Source: an uncultured Candidatus Melainabacteria bacterium (lineage in GTDB: Bacteria > Cyanobacteriota > Vampirovibrionia > Gastranaerophilales > Gastranaerophilaceae). Taken from it: a stretch of DNA of 64,000 nt. The stretch is taken from contig CAKVIC010000008.1 of NCBI GenBank assembly GCA_934754655.1, positions 1-64,000 of the forward strand, read 5' to 3'. Both the position numbers and the translations under genes were made by a program. Positions 7,518 through 16,473 of the stretch are shown here, piece after piece (position 1 is the first letter of the stretch; each line of letters opens with the position of its first letter). Below the pieces are notes generated by a model, which was given only the letters and a program-made list of their open reading frames with translations, was not told the origin of the DNA and did no database searches.

Positions 7518-8336
7518 TTAAGATTGTCCAAGCGCATGAGCTTTTTCAGTCGTACTTTTTATTACCTCGTAAAACACTTTATCAAGTTTTTCTTCTTCCA
7601 TACAATCAACTCCGACCCTTGTACATCCGCCTTTTGTCGCAACATTTGAAATTAATTCTTCCATTGAAATTTCGCGATTTAAAGCCATTTTGGCAGACCC
7701 AATAGCCGTTTGTATTGAAAGCAATAAAGCTTTTTCATAATCCATACCTAATTTTTCACCTGCACGTGCGATATCATTTATTACTTTATAGAAAAATGCA
7801 GGACCAGAGCCTGAAATTGCAGTAACAATATCCATTTGAGCTTCATCTTCTAAAACAACGCATTTACCAATTGTTTCAAGCAATGATTTCACAAATATAA
7901 TATCATCCTCGTTTGCAAATTTACCACCAATCATACCACTCATTCCTTCACCTACCAATGCCGGAGTATTTGGCATAACTCTTATTACACGGATTCCATC
8001 TTTTAAATTTGCTTGCAATTTATCTAATGTAACACCAGCCGCTATTGAAACAAGAAGCTTTTTTTCTGTTAATAATGGTGAAATTTCTTTTAACACATCA
8101 ACTACTTGATTCGGTTTTGTAGCAATAAAAATCACATCAGCAAATTCAACAAGCGTTTTATTGTCTGAAATAACTTTTATTCCCAAATAATCAGATTTTT
8201 CTTTTAAAGAATCAAGCTCTGCTTGTGTTGCCATAACATTTTCCGGCTGTGCAAAACCTGTTTTAATTAGCCCTTTAATAATAGCGCTTGCCATTTTTCC
8301 GGCACCTATAAACCCAATTTTGACATTCTTTTCCAT
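7518..8336 (-). CDS. proC: Pyrroline-5-carboxylate reductase
   Basis: ProC catalyses the last step of proline synthesis. The N-terminal Rossmann loop is GFIGAGKMASA, followed by TKPNQ, RVMPNTPALVGEG and GSGPAFFY, all family hallmarks. I chose the ATG at 8336 because AAAGGAGG sits directly upstream; an in-frame upstream ATG at 8369 would put that site inside the gene. Length 272 aa is normal. It is divergent from rpmH. Confidence 0.95.
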   Translation of the reverse strand: MEKNVKIGFIGAGKMASAIIKGLIKTGFAQPENVMATQAELDSLKEKSDYLGIKVISDNKTLVEFADVIFIATKPNQVVDVLKEISPLLTEKKLLVSIAAGVTLDKLQANLKDGIRVIRVMPNTPALVGEGMSGMIGGKFANEDDIIFVKSLLETIGKCVVLEDEAQMDIVTAISGSGPAFFYKVINDIARAGEKLGMDYEKALLLSIQTAIGSAKMALNREISMEELISNVATKGGCTRVGVDCMEEEKLDKVFYEVIKSTTEKAHALGQS

Positions 8337-8455
8337 TTTTAAAGCCTCCTTTATCAACCTTGTTAACATTACTTAATCATATATTTGACTAAAAAGCATG
8401 TTTTATATACTATAAAATTATTATAAGTAAAATTAGCTGAAAAGGAAATAGAAAC

Positions 8456-8608
8456 ATGAAACGTACACTAGAAGGAACAAAAATTAAAAGACAAAGAGTA
8501 AGCGGATTCAGAGCAAGAATGTCAACTCCGGGAGGTCAAGAAGTTTTAAACAGACGTCGTGCAAAAGGTAGACATAAACTTGCTATTGAAGGAAGCAAAC
8601 GCGCATAA
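8456..8608 (+). CDS. rpmH: 50S ribosomal protein L34
   Basis: A 50-aa basic protein beginning MKRTLEGTKIKRQRV and containing GFRARM and RRRAKGRHKL, diagnostic for L34. AAAGGAA precedes the ATG. The gene stands alone with its own terminator; the usual downstream partner rnpA is absent and no dnaA is seen, so this is not the classic origin-proximal cluster. The insert STPGGQ replaces the commoner RTKNGR turn. Confidence 0.95.
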   Translation: MKRTLEGTKIKRQRVSGFRARMSTPGGQEVLNRRRAKGRHKLAIEGSKRA

Positions 8609-8630
8609 GTTTTAAAAAATTTTTTAAATA

Positions 8631-8669
8631 AAAAAGAAGGTTCTTAAATTAAAAGAAACCTTCTTTTTT
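8631..8669 (+). terminator. Terminator after rpmH
   Basis: GAAGGTT and AACCTTC arms, flanked by an A run and a T run, form a stem with about a 14-nt loop, ending in six Ts. The symmetric A/T flanks may let it work in both directions. Confidence 0.75.
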
Positions 8670-8718
8670 GTTATAATAAATTTATAATTTTAATTCTTAT
8701 TTTTACAAATGAGGTAAA

Positions 8719-9351
8719 ATGTCGAGATTTATAGCTATAACAGATATTCACGGTGAACTTTATAAGCTGAAGAATCTTTTATCAAAAATTAATTTTTTGC
8801 CTGACGATACAATTGTTTTTATGGGCGATTATATTGATAGAGGCTCTTATTCTAAAGAAGTTGTTGATACAATCATTGAATTTGGGACAAATCATAAATG
8901 CGAATATCTTATAGGCTCTCATGAATACGCATATTTGCATGCAAGACAAAAAGATGAATATTATGAATATTTGTTTTGGAATTATGGTGGAGATGCGACC
9001 GTTAAAAGTTATGGCAGTTTTGAAAACATTTATAATACGCATGGAGATTTTTTTGAAAATCTTAAATTTTATTATAAAACAGATAAATATCTATTCGTGC
9101 ATGCCGGAATTAATCCTAATTTCCCATTAGAAGAACAAAATGAGGAAGATTTAGTATACATCCGCTGGAATTTTATTAGAGCGAAATTAAACCTTGAACA
9201 AAAAGTTATATTTGGACATACAGATTTAGAAAAGCCTTATATCGATGAATATAAAATCGGTATAGATTTAGGATGCGGTAAATATCCAAACGCTAAACTT
9301 TGCGGTTTAATACTAGATAAAAACGAAGAAAAATTTGTATATAGCGACTAA
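8719..9351 (+). CDS. Calcineurin-like metallophosphoesterase (Ser/Thr phosphatase type)
   Basis: This 210-aa protein resembles bacterial PPP-type phosphatases (PrpA/ApaH-like). Metal-binding motifs are present: DIHG (Asp9, His11), GDYIDRG (Asp37), VHAG and FGHT. The third motif, normally GNHE, reads GSHE (67-69), so the metal-binding Asn is Ser; activity may be altered. The substrate (phosphoprotein or dinucleotide) is not predictable. GAGG lies before the ATG. Its stop overlaps the convergent gene by four bases. Confidence 0.8.
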   Translation: MSRFIAITDIHGELYKLKNLLSKINFLPDDTIVFMGDYIDRGSYSKEVVDTIIEFGTNHKCEYLIGSHEYAYLHARQKDEYYEYLFWNYGGDATVKSYGSFENIYNTHGDFFENLKFYYKTDKYLFVHAGINPNFPLEEQNEEDLVYIRWNFIRAKLNLEQKVIFGHTDLEKPYIDEYKIGIDLGCGKYPNAKLCGLILDKNEEKFVYSD

Positions 9352-11504
9352 GTCCGCACAAAATATTTGTAGCTTGTTTTAATTATCGTTGTCATTTTTG
9401 CTTTTAACCCTTTTTCTTTCAAAGTTTTTTCAATTTGCTTAAATAATTTCATTGTAAATAAAATAACTTCGCAATCAATTGAATTTAATTCAGTTGGTTT
9501 AATTGTTTTATATCCTAAAAATTCTTGTTCACCAGAAGTTTCAAACCTTCTATCAGCAATACCTACAATATTAAATTTTGAGAGGTCAAAATTTGCAACC
9601 AAAATCTTTGCAACAAGCCCTGCTCCATACAAAATAATTTTTTTATTTTTATATTTTTTTGCTAATTTATTAATAAAATTTTGTTCTCCGACTTTTTGTA
9701 AATATTCAATCCACTCATTGCCTGAACGCATTTCAGAAAATGTATAATCTTTAAAAGACAAGTTAATAACTAAAAATGCAAAAATAAATCTTATTTTTTG
9801 ACTTAAATTCAGCATTTTATAAATTCTTGATAAATTATTAAAATAATTTTTATAAAAAACCTTATTTTTTATCATTATTGTTCTAAACAATTCAAACAAA
9901 GATTTATTAAAATGTCTAGTGTTTTCAATTATTTCATATCGCAAATTTTTATTTTTTATCAATTCTAAAGTATTGAAATACCCGACTGACCAAAAAATAT
10001 TTTTTCGATTGTCACATAAATCTTCTGTATTTAAACCTCTTACCATTGAAGTATTGTGCTCTGGATTTATACCAATTCTCACTATATCATTTTGCACAAT
10101 ATAGATTTTCTTATTATCATTAACATTTTTTATTGCAAAAGCTAAATGCGGAAACATATTTGCAATTTCATAATAAAGATTCTCAATTATAGTATCTGTA
10201 ATATTTGAAGTTTTATAAATAGCACCTGAAACAAGACTAGCATGATAAAGAATCTCCGCCGGTGTATTTTTGCACTCTCTTGTCATTATCATGTCAAAAT
10301 TTTGATCTACAGCCATTTCAACTTCGTTCCAAGATTTCCAACAATAATCATCATTATCACACAAAACCCAAACATAATCTTTTGTTAAATAATCAGAAAA
10401 AGCTCTTGCGATATTTGCACAACCACCTATATTGATATCATGTCGAAAATATTTGATATTTGGATACTTTAGCTCATAATCTTCTAACATTTCACTTGTA
10501 CCATCAAATGATGCATTATCCAAAACAACTATGTCAAAATCTTTTATTGGAGATGTTTTTGCTAAAATCTTATCAAGAGTTTCTTTTAAATATTCAATTC
10601 TATTATAAGTTATTAAAACGATTTGTAATTTCTCTTTTAAAATAGAATCTTGAATCTTTGAAAAATTTGTTTCAAGTAGATTTTTTTTATTTTGAAAAGC
10701 TTCTTTTTTTACTAAAAAATGGATTACAGGTGGATAAACTTTTAATTCAGGATGTTTTATTGCTTTATTTTCTAGAATTGTGTATTCTGAATTTTTAAAT
10801 AATGTCTTAAATGTTTTTGGTGTAAAGAAATTAATATGCTCATGAATTTGAAAAATTTTATTTGAACAATCTTTGCAATCAGAGGCTTCGTATGGAACTT
10901 CAATATATAAATAACTTCCTTCGTGCATTAATTTTTTTAATAAATTAATCTCTTCGATTGGATTTGCTAAATGCTCAAGGACATGATTACACATTATAAA
11001 ATCCCAGTTTTGAGAATCGAGTTTGTCAAAATCGATTTTTTCAACTCCTTGAACCGGTTCGACATCTTGAATATCATAGACAAATTTTTTTGCTTTTGTA
11101 AATTCATTGAGTATTAATTTCCCGTTAGAGCCTCCAAAGTCAAGTACATTAGAAATATTTTCTAATGAAAAGTGCTTTTCAAAAAGTTCTTTCATTATTA
11201 TTTTTCTGCGATTTAAACTTTTCTCTCCATATAATAATTCTGCAAATTCATTTATGGTATTTGCAAGTTCAGGTTCGCATTCTGCTCTTTCTTTGTTGTA
11301 TTCTCCTGTAAAATATTCTTTATAATATCTTGCACTTTCTTCTTCTGTCGGGCGAAAACTTGAATACAAAAACCCACAATCTTTGCAATGAATCAAAGTT
11401 CCATCTTCAATTTTTCTTTTAAACATTCTTTTTTCTAAAAAAAGTACTGGCTCGGCCTTAAATTCTTCAACTTTTTCAGAATTGCAAAGAATACATTTTT
11501 TCAT
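9348..11504 (-). CDS. Methyltransferase-glycosyltransferase (GT2) fusion protein
   Basis: This 718-aa protein has three parts. Residues 1-55 carry two CxxC pairs (CILC, CKDC), probably zinc-binding. Residues about 85-250 form a SAM methyltransferase with VLDFGGSNGK and NHVLEHL. Residues about 290-500 form a family-2 glycosyltransferase with ITYNR and acidic CDNDD. A Rossmann-like tail (about 635-718, ILYGAGLVAK) is shared with the upstream neighbour. It probably builds a methylated surface glycan. Its ATG overlaps the upstream stop by one base (TAATG), implying coupling. Confidence 0.75.
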   Translation of the reverse strand: MKKCILCNSEKVEEFKAEPVLFLEKRMFKRKIEDGTLIHCKDCGFLYSSFRPTEEESARYYKEYFTGEYNKERAECEPELANTINEFAELLYGEKSLNRRKIIMKELFEKHFSLENISNVLDFGGSNGKLILNEFTKAKKFVYDIQDVEPVQGVEKIDFDKLDSQNWDFIMCNHVLEHLANPIEEINLLKKLMHEGSYLYIEVPYEASDCKDCSNKIFQIHEHINFFTPKTFKTLFKNSEYTILENKAIKHPELKVYPPVIHFLVKKEAFQNKKNLLETNFSKIQDSILKEKLQIVLITYNRIEYLKETLDKILAKTSPIKDFDIVVLDNASFDGTSEMLEDYELKYPNIKYFRHDINIGGCANIARAFSDYLTKDYVWVLCDNDDYCWKSWNEVEMAVDQNFDMIMTRECKNTPAEILYHASLVSGAIYKTSNITDTIIENLYYEIANMFPHLAFAIKNVNDNKKIYIVQNDIVRIGINPEHNTSMVRGLNTEDLCDNRKNIFWSVGYFNTLELIKNKNLRYEIIENTRHFNKSLFELFRTIMIKNKVFYKNYFNNLSRIYKMLNLSQKIRFIFAFLVINLSFKDYTFSEMRSGNEWIEYLQKVGEQNFINKLAKKYKNKKIILYGAGLVAKILVANFDLSKFNIVGIADRRFETSGEQEFLGYKTIKPTELNSIDCEVILFTMKLFKQIEKTLKEKGLKAKMTTIIKTSYKYFVRT

Positions 11505-12871
11505 TATTTAACCCCTTTTATTATTCCATAAATAGTTTTTTTAAGCCCTTTGTGCCGCAAAGATTTTTTTATATTATCAAATTGTTTTAAACTTATTAAA
11601 ATTAAATCATAATCACAAAGCTTAATTTTATTTGGTGAAACAAGTTCAAAATTTTGCACTTGCTTAATATCACAACCTAAGAATTTTCTATCAGAAATAG
11701 CTACAATATTTAATTTTGATAAATCATAATTTTCTAACAGAATTCTTGTAACTAATCCATAACCATACAATAAAATCTTTTTACCCTTGAACTTTTTAGC
11801 TAAATTATCTATATTTTTTTGAATATTATTTTTTTCAAAATATTCTAGCCAAAATTGTTTATCTTGGATAATTTTATTTTTTTTGCGAGCCTTTTCTAGG
11901 CGCATCTTTCGAAAAGTTAATTTCCAATAAACAGATTTTAGAAAAAATTTTAAAATTTTATTAAGTGGCAAAAAGCTTAAAATATCAATTAAATATGAAA
12001 AAGTTTCTTTGCTAAAATATTTTTGATAAATACAAAAATAAAAATTTTTCCAATTACCATAAATTTCATCATTTATTACAGCCCTTTGGAAAACTTTTTT
12101 TTGTAAAGCTTTATCATTCAATAAAGTTATAACATTTGCAAAACCTAACGTCCAAGATACGTTTTTATGAAATTTTGTAATTTCTCTTTTGTCAAGCCCT
12201 CTTGTATAAGAAAAATTTTGACATGGATTTTCACAATGCAAACCTTGATATACAATCGGCTTTGATATTAACGCAAAATCTTTTTTAGTATTATAAGCAT
12301 GTATTGGGACGCATAAATGCGGAAACATTGCATAGATAGAGTGATACATATTTGTAAAAATATTTTCATCCATTAATGTTGATTTATAAATCCCAGCCGG
12401 AACAAAAGTTAATTGTAATAATAAATCCGAAATCTCAATATTGCTGTCCGGTGTATAATCTATACAATAATCACAAGTTACAATAACATCTTTTTCTTTT
12501 TTCATATTTAGTATAACTTCAGAAATATTTTCAAAATCATATTTGTCATCATCACATAAAACCCAAAAATATTTTTTACCTGAAGTCGCTCCAAGCTCAA
12601 AACCTCTCGTTATATTCGCATTTCCACCTATGTTTATTTTATGTTTTATATGCACTAAATTTGAATATTTTAAACAATATTCATCAATTAATTCACTAGA
12701 GCCGTCATCAGAAGCATTGTCTAAGATTGTTATATCAACATTTCTCAAAGGTGAACTATCCTCTAACAACTTATCCAAAGTTCTTTTTAAATAATCTTTT
12801 CTATTATATGTGACCAATGAAATAAAAAGATTTTCTTGTAAAAATTTTTCATCTTCTTCAAAAAAGCTCAT
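11504..12871 (-). CDS. Family 2 glycosyltransferase with Rossmann-like tail
   Basis: A 455-aa GT2 enzyme with SLVTYNRKDYL near residue 20, LDNASDDGSSEL, and the acidic site CDDDKYDF. The C-terminal segment ILLYGYGLVTRILLENYDLS parallels the tail of the downstream fusion gene, so the two are partial paralogs. I start at the ATG at 12871 (AGGAAG upstream); an in-frame TTG at 12910 is less likely. Donor and acceptor sugars are unknown. The two genes form a small surface-glycan operon. Confidence 0.75.
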   Translation of the reverse strand: MSFFEEDEKFLQENLFISLVTYNRKDYLKRTLDKLLEDSSPLRNVDITILDNASDDGSSELIDEYCLKYSNLVHIKHKINIGGNANITRGFELGATSGKKYFWVLCDDDKYDFENISEVILNMKKEKDVIVTCDYCIDYTPDSNIEISDLLLQLTFVPAGIYKSTLMDENIFTNMYHSIYAMFPHLCVPIHAYNTKKDFALISKPIVYQGLHCENPCQNFSYTRGLDKREITKFHKNVSWTLGFANVITLLNDKALQKKVFQRAVINDEIYGNWKNFYFCIYQKYFSKETFSYLIDILSFLPLNKILKFFLKSVYWKLTFRKMRLEKARKKNKIIQDKQFWLEYFEKNNIQKNIDNLAKKFKGKKILLYGYGLVTRILLENYDLSKLNIVAISDRKFLGCDIKQVQNFELVSPNKIKLCDYDLILISLKQFDNIKKSLRHKGLKKTIYGIIKGVK

Positions 12872-13012
12872 GTTTTTTCTTCCTATAAAGCATATAACTT
12901 CCACCTTCAAGTTTATTGTATCATAAATTCAATCCCCAACACAATCTTTGACTTAAACGTATTAATCATAAGTCACTTGCTTCAACATCTTTATTAACAT
13001 GAATTTTGGAAT

Positions 13013-14338
13013 TTACTTTTTAGGCATCAAAACTGAAATAACAGCATGATTAATGTCTAAATATTTTTTAGCAACTTCTTGCAAATCTTCGCATGACATA
13101 TTTTTGCAAATTGGAATATAAGATTCTGCAAGTGATAAATCTCCACAGACTGTCATATAATAACCAATCGTTTCGCCAATTTCTGAAACAGTTTCTACTT
13201 CACAAGCAAAACGTGATTCTAACTTCTTTTTAGCTTTATTAAGTTCTCGCTCTGTTATATTTTCTTTAACTTTTTCTAGTTCTTTTTTTACAAGCTCAAT
13301 TGCTTTATCTTTATATTCAGGATTAAAATTAGCTGAAACAAAGAAATTGCTACCATCTCTAAATTGATAATTTTCAGCATCTACAATATTAAAAATTTGC
13401 TCATTAGAATTTTTTATCAAGTTTCGATAAAGCCTTGAACTTAAACCTTCTCCAAGAATTATTGCAAGCATATCCAATGCAATCAAATTTTTTAAATCTT
13501 TTGCCAAAGCTCCTAAATAGCCAAACATCATAAACGCAGAATTAATATTTGATTCATTTTCTATATAAACTGTTTTTTCAACTGGCTTATCAGGTGAAAT
13601 CAAATTATTTGGCGGTGTAGGTCTTTCGCCCCAATCAAATTCTTTTATAACTTTTTCAAGCACCTTGTCAAAATCAAATTCACCAACAATAATAGTTGTA
13701 ACATTTTGCGGTGCATAAAATGTTCTATAGTAATTCATAACTTCTTCTTGACTTACTTGAGAAATTATTTCTGCAGTTCCAATTACATCTCTTTTATATG
13801 GATGTGAACTGTACATTGCATGATTTGTTGCATTATAAACCCTTGTCCAAGGTTGATCTTGGCGCATACGAATCTCTTCTATAACAACATGGCGCTCACG
13901 TTTATCTGTTACATTTTTATCATTAACATCAAAAGGTGCGCCCATTTCGTAATCCGGAATTACCGGATCTGTCATCATATCTGCGTGTAATTCAATTGCA
14001 AGATTAAAATTCTCATCATTATCCCCTTTAGGAAGAGTTACATAATAAAAAGTATAATCTTTCCAAGTAGCTGCATTTACTATCGCTCCACGAGATTCAA
14101 GAAGATGATCAAACTCACCCGCTTTGTGTTTATGCGTTCCTTTAAACATCAAGTGTTCTAAAAAATGTGAAATACCATTATTTTTATCATTTTCATTAAT
14201 TGAACCTGTTTTAACCCAAGAAGAAACATTTACCATGCCACCTTTTTTGTATGCTAAAACTATTTTATGTCCATTCTCACGCTCATATATTTTTATATCT
14301 TTATTTAAAAAAGGATATTTTACAGTAGATTCTTTCAT
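13013..14338 (-). CDS. M16 family zinc peptidase
   Basis: This 441-aa protein is an insulinase/processing-peptidase type metalloprotease. The inverted zinc motif HFLEH, preceded by NGISH, lies at about residues 58-63. The downstream glutamate ligand is expected in the HVVIEEIRMRQ segment. The second half matches the inactive M16 C-terminal domain. No signal peptide is seen, so it may be cytoplasmic like YmxG-type peptidases. It starts with ATG and is monocistronic, divergent from prs. Confidence 0.9.
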   Translation of the reverse strand: MKESTVKYPFLNKDIKIYERENGHKIVLAYKKGGMVNVSSWVKTGSINENDKNNGISHFLEHLMFKGTHKHKAGEFDHLLESRGAIVNAATWKDYTFYYVTLPKGDNDENFNLAIELHADMMTDPVIPDYEMGAPFDVNDKNVTDKRERHVVIEEIRMRQDQPWTRVYNATNHAMYSSHPYKRDVIGTAEIISQVSQEEVMNYYRTFYAPQNVTTIIVGEFDFDKVLEKVIKEFDWGERPTPPNNLISPDKPVEKTVYIENESNINSAFMMFGYLGALAKDLKNLIALDMLAIILGEGLSSRLYRNLIKNSNEQIFNIVDAENYQFRDGSNFFVSANFNPEYKDKAIELVKKELEKVKENITERELNKAKKKLESRFACEVETVSEIGETIGYYMTVCGDLSLAESYIPICKNMSCEDLQEVAKKYLDINHAVISVLMPKK

Positions 14339-14596
14339 AAAGCCTCCGATAACTCTAATTTTTTAAAGTTGTTGATTATATTATTATACACGAATTATTT
14401 ATAAATAAAATAATTTATTTAACAGATTATTAGCAAAAAAAATATTTACAAGGTTTACTAGTAATATAACTTTGTGAAAAAGATTTGCAAACTTTCACAT
14501 CCTCAAAAGCTTAACATTTTGTAAAAAAGACTGTTACAAATTGTAAATTTGATGTAAAATATCTATGTCACATATTAATATATGAAAGGATTTTTC

Positions 14597-15607
14597 ATGG
14601 TACTTGAAATGACCTATTCGCAACTTGAAAAAGCGGTAAACCCAACTCATGACATCAAGTTGTTTGCCGGACGTTCAAACCCGGCTTTAGCGCAAGAAAT
14701 TGCGGATTATCTTGGAACAACGATTGGACCTATGGTAATTAAAAATTTCGCTGATGGTGAGATTTATGTTCAAGTAAAAGAAAGTATTCGTGGTGATGAT
14801 GTGTTTATTATTCAACCACTCTGTAATCCAGTAAATGAAAATTTGATGGAACTTTTGATTATGATAGATGCTTTCAAAAGAGCTAGCGCAAAAACTATAA
14901 CCGCAGTAATTCCATATTATGGTTATGCTCGTCAAGATCGTAAAACTTCAGGCAGAGAAGCTATCACAGCTAAGCTTGTTGCTGATTTATTAACAACCGC
15001 CGGCGCAACAAGAGTGTTAGCAATGGATTTACACACCGGTCAAATTCAAGGTTTCTTTAATATCCTTGTTGATCATATTTTTGCAACTCCGATATTAGTT
15101 GATTATGTAAAAAGTTTGAATATTAATCCAGACGACATGGTTGCAGTTAGCCCAGATATGGGTGGCGCAAACAGAACAAGACATTTTGCTAAAAAGCTCG
15201 ATTGTCCAATAGCAATTATTGATAAACGTCGTGACAAGCATAATGAAGCAATTGCAGCACACATTATAGGTGATGTTAAAGATAAAGTTTGCTTGATGTT
15301 TGATGACATGATTGATACTGCAGGCACTATTTGCGAAGCTTCAAAACTTCTAAAAAGCAAAGGCGCAAAAGCTGTTTATGTTGGCGCAACGCACGCAGTA
15401 TTTTCAGGACCAGCAATAGAAAGACTTAAAAATGCTCCGATAGAAGAATGTATTGTTACTAATACTATTCCTTGGAAAGCAGAAGATTTACCACACAATG
15501 TTAAGCAACTTTCAATAGCTCCGCTTTTGGGTCAAGCAATTTCACGCATCCATGATGATGAATCTGTAAGCTCATTATTCGGTTTTGAAAAAGAAATGAA
15601 AGTTTAA
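14597..15607 (+). CDS. prs: Ribose-phosphate pyrophosphokinase
   Basis: Prs makes PRPP from ribose 5-phosphate and ATP for nucleotide, His and Trp synthesis. The protein contains KLFAGRSN, the ATP-binding GYARQDRK, DLHTGQIQGFF, SPDMGGANRTR and the PRPP loop MFDDMIDTAGT. An ATG at 14582 is in frame, but AAAGGA lies between it and the ATG at 14597, so I prefer the latter (336 aa). The 3' end overlaps the convergent comF-like gene by four bases. Confidence 0.93.
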   Translation: MVLEMTYSQLEKAVNPTHDIKLFAGRSNPALAQEIADYLGTTIGPMVIKNFADGEIYVQVKESIRGDDVFIIQPLCNPVNENLMELLIMIDAFKRASAKTITAVIPYYGYARQDRKTSGREAITAKLVADLLTTAGATRVLAMDLHTGQIQGFFNILVDHIFATPILVDYVKSLNINPDDMVAVSPDMGGANRTRHFAKKLDCPIAIIDKRRDKHNEAIAAHIIGDVKDKVCLMFDDMIDTAGTICEASKLLKSKGAKAVYVGATHAVFSGPAIERLKNAPIEECIVTNTIPWKAEDLPHNVKQLSIAPLLGQAISRIHDDESVSSLFGFEKEMKV

Positions 15608-16254
15608 TAAACAGGTGTTGAAGTCGCAAAACAGGTGATTTCATTTATTCCGTTTGATTTTAATTCTTTGATAATTTCTTCAAAGGTTGCGCCTGTTGTA
15701 CAAATGTCATCGAAAATCAAAACAGGATTTTGCGGTATAAAATCCTTGTTAACAGTGAAAGCATGCTGAAGATTTTCAAGTCGTTCAGCTCGTGAAAGTT
15801 TGTATTGTGGCTTGGTATCTTTGATTCGTTCAATTAAATTGAAATTACATTTAAAACCGCTAAGAAGCGAAAATTCTTTACAAACAAGTTCCATGTGATT
15901 ATATCTTCTAGATTTAATCCTGTTTTTATGTAGCGGAACCGGAATTAATTCAAAATTTTTATCTTTTAGGGCATCAATTGATTGAAAATATTCATACATA
16001 AATTTTGCTTGATAAAAAGCTAATTCTTTTTGTTTATGGTATTTCAGCCCTCTTATTAATTTTTGTAATTCTTTTGTGTAAACACCAGCACAATAAACAT
16101 CGACACCCTCAATAATTCGATTTACTTCAAAATTGCAAAATTGTAATTTATCATAACATTCAGGACACATTGTTAATGAATATTTTGAATTAAAACAAAA
16201 ATAACATTTCTTTTTATATATTAAATCTATAAATGATTTAAAAAATTTTTTCAT
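15604..16254 (-). CDS. ComF-family phosphoribosyltransferase-like protein
   Basis: A 216-aa protein with an N-terminal zinc ribbon made of two CxxC pairs (CYFC, CPEC) and a C-terminal phosphoribosyltransferase loop LIFDDICTTGAT. PVPLHKNR and the RRYNH segment are typical of the ComF/GntX family, linked to DNA uptake in transformable bacteria. No other competence gene lies nearby, so a competence role is only suggested by family. Confidence 0.85.
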   Translation of the reverse strand: MKKFFKSFIDLIYKKKCYFCFNSKYSLTMCPECYDKLQFCNFEVNRIIEGVDVYCAGVYTKELQKLIRGLKYHKQKELAFYQAKFMYEYFQSIDALKDKNFELIPVPLHKNRIKSRRYNHMELVCKEFSLLSGFKCNFNLIERIKDTKPQYKLSRAERLENLQHAFTVNKDFIPQNPVLIFDDICTTGATFEEIIKELKSNGINEITCFATSTPVY

Positions 16255-16320
16255 AAATTAATTATACAACAAAAAGAAAAGCCTGAAACTCGCTAATAAG
16301 TGTAATTTTGACAACAATTT

Positions 16321-16346
16321 TATATCGTGATTATTTTCACTATTTA
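16321..16346. promoter_or_regulatory. Operator-like palindrome upstream of adhE
   Basis: TATATCGTGA, six bases, TCACTATTTA form an imperfect palindrome whose core GTGA-N6-TCAC has the half-site spacing of Rex operators (TTGTGA-N6-TCACAA). The outer bases differ from that consensus. The half-site TATATCGTGATT recurs inverted at 16450-16461 next to the adhE ribosome-binding site. rex lies directly downstream of adhE, so Rex control is plausible but inferred. Confidence 0.5.
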
Positions 16347-16405
16347 TTGAATTATATATCAATTATAAATATATTCAATAAATTTGTGCTTGTAAAACAT
16401 TATTG

Positions 16406-16434
16406 TTGACAAACTTCTATGTTTGAAATAAATT
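16406..16434 (+). promoter_or_regulatory. Probable adhE promoter
   Basis: TTGACA (16406-16411) and TAAATT (16429-16434) are separated by 17 bp. The predicted start near 16441 leaves a leader of about 33 nt that includes the second operator-like half-site (16450-16461) and AAAGGAG. Confidence 0.6.
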
Positions 16435-16449
16435 ATTAATGAGGAAAAA

Positions 16450-16461
16450 AATCACGATATA
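16450..16461. promoter_or_regulatory. Inverted half-site overlapping the adhE leader
   Basis: AATCACGATATA is the exact reverse complement of 16321-16332. It lies between the predicted adhE transcription start and the ribosome-binding site. A repressor bound here and at 16321-16346 could loop the promoter. Confidence 0.5.
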
Positions 16462-16473
16462 AAGGAGTCAAAC

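Noticed and set aside
8456..8608. rpmH as a marker of the replication origin
   Set aside because: rnpA, yidC and dnaA are not adjacent and no DnaA-box cluster was seen.
16406..16411. TTGACA before adhE read as part of a clostridial Rex site
   Set aside because: The surrounding bases do not form TTGTTAA-N4-TTAACAA; it fits better as a -35 element with a 17-bp spacer.
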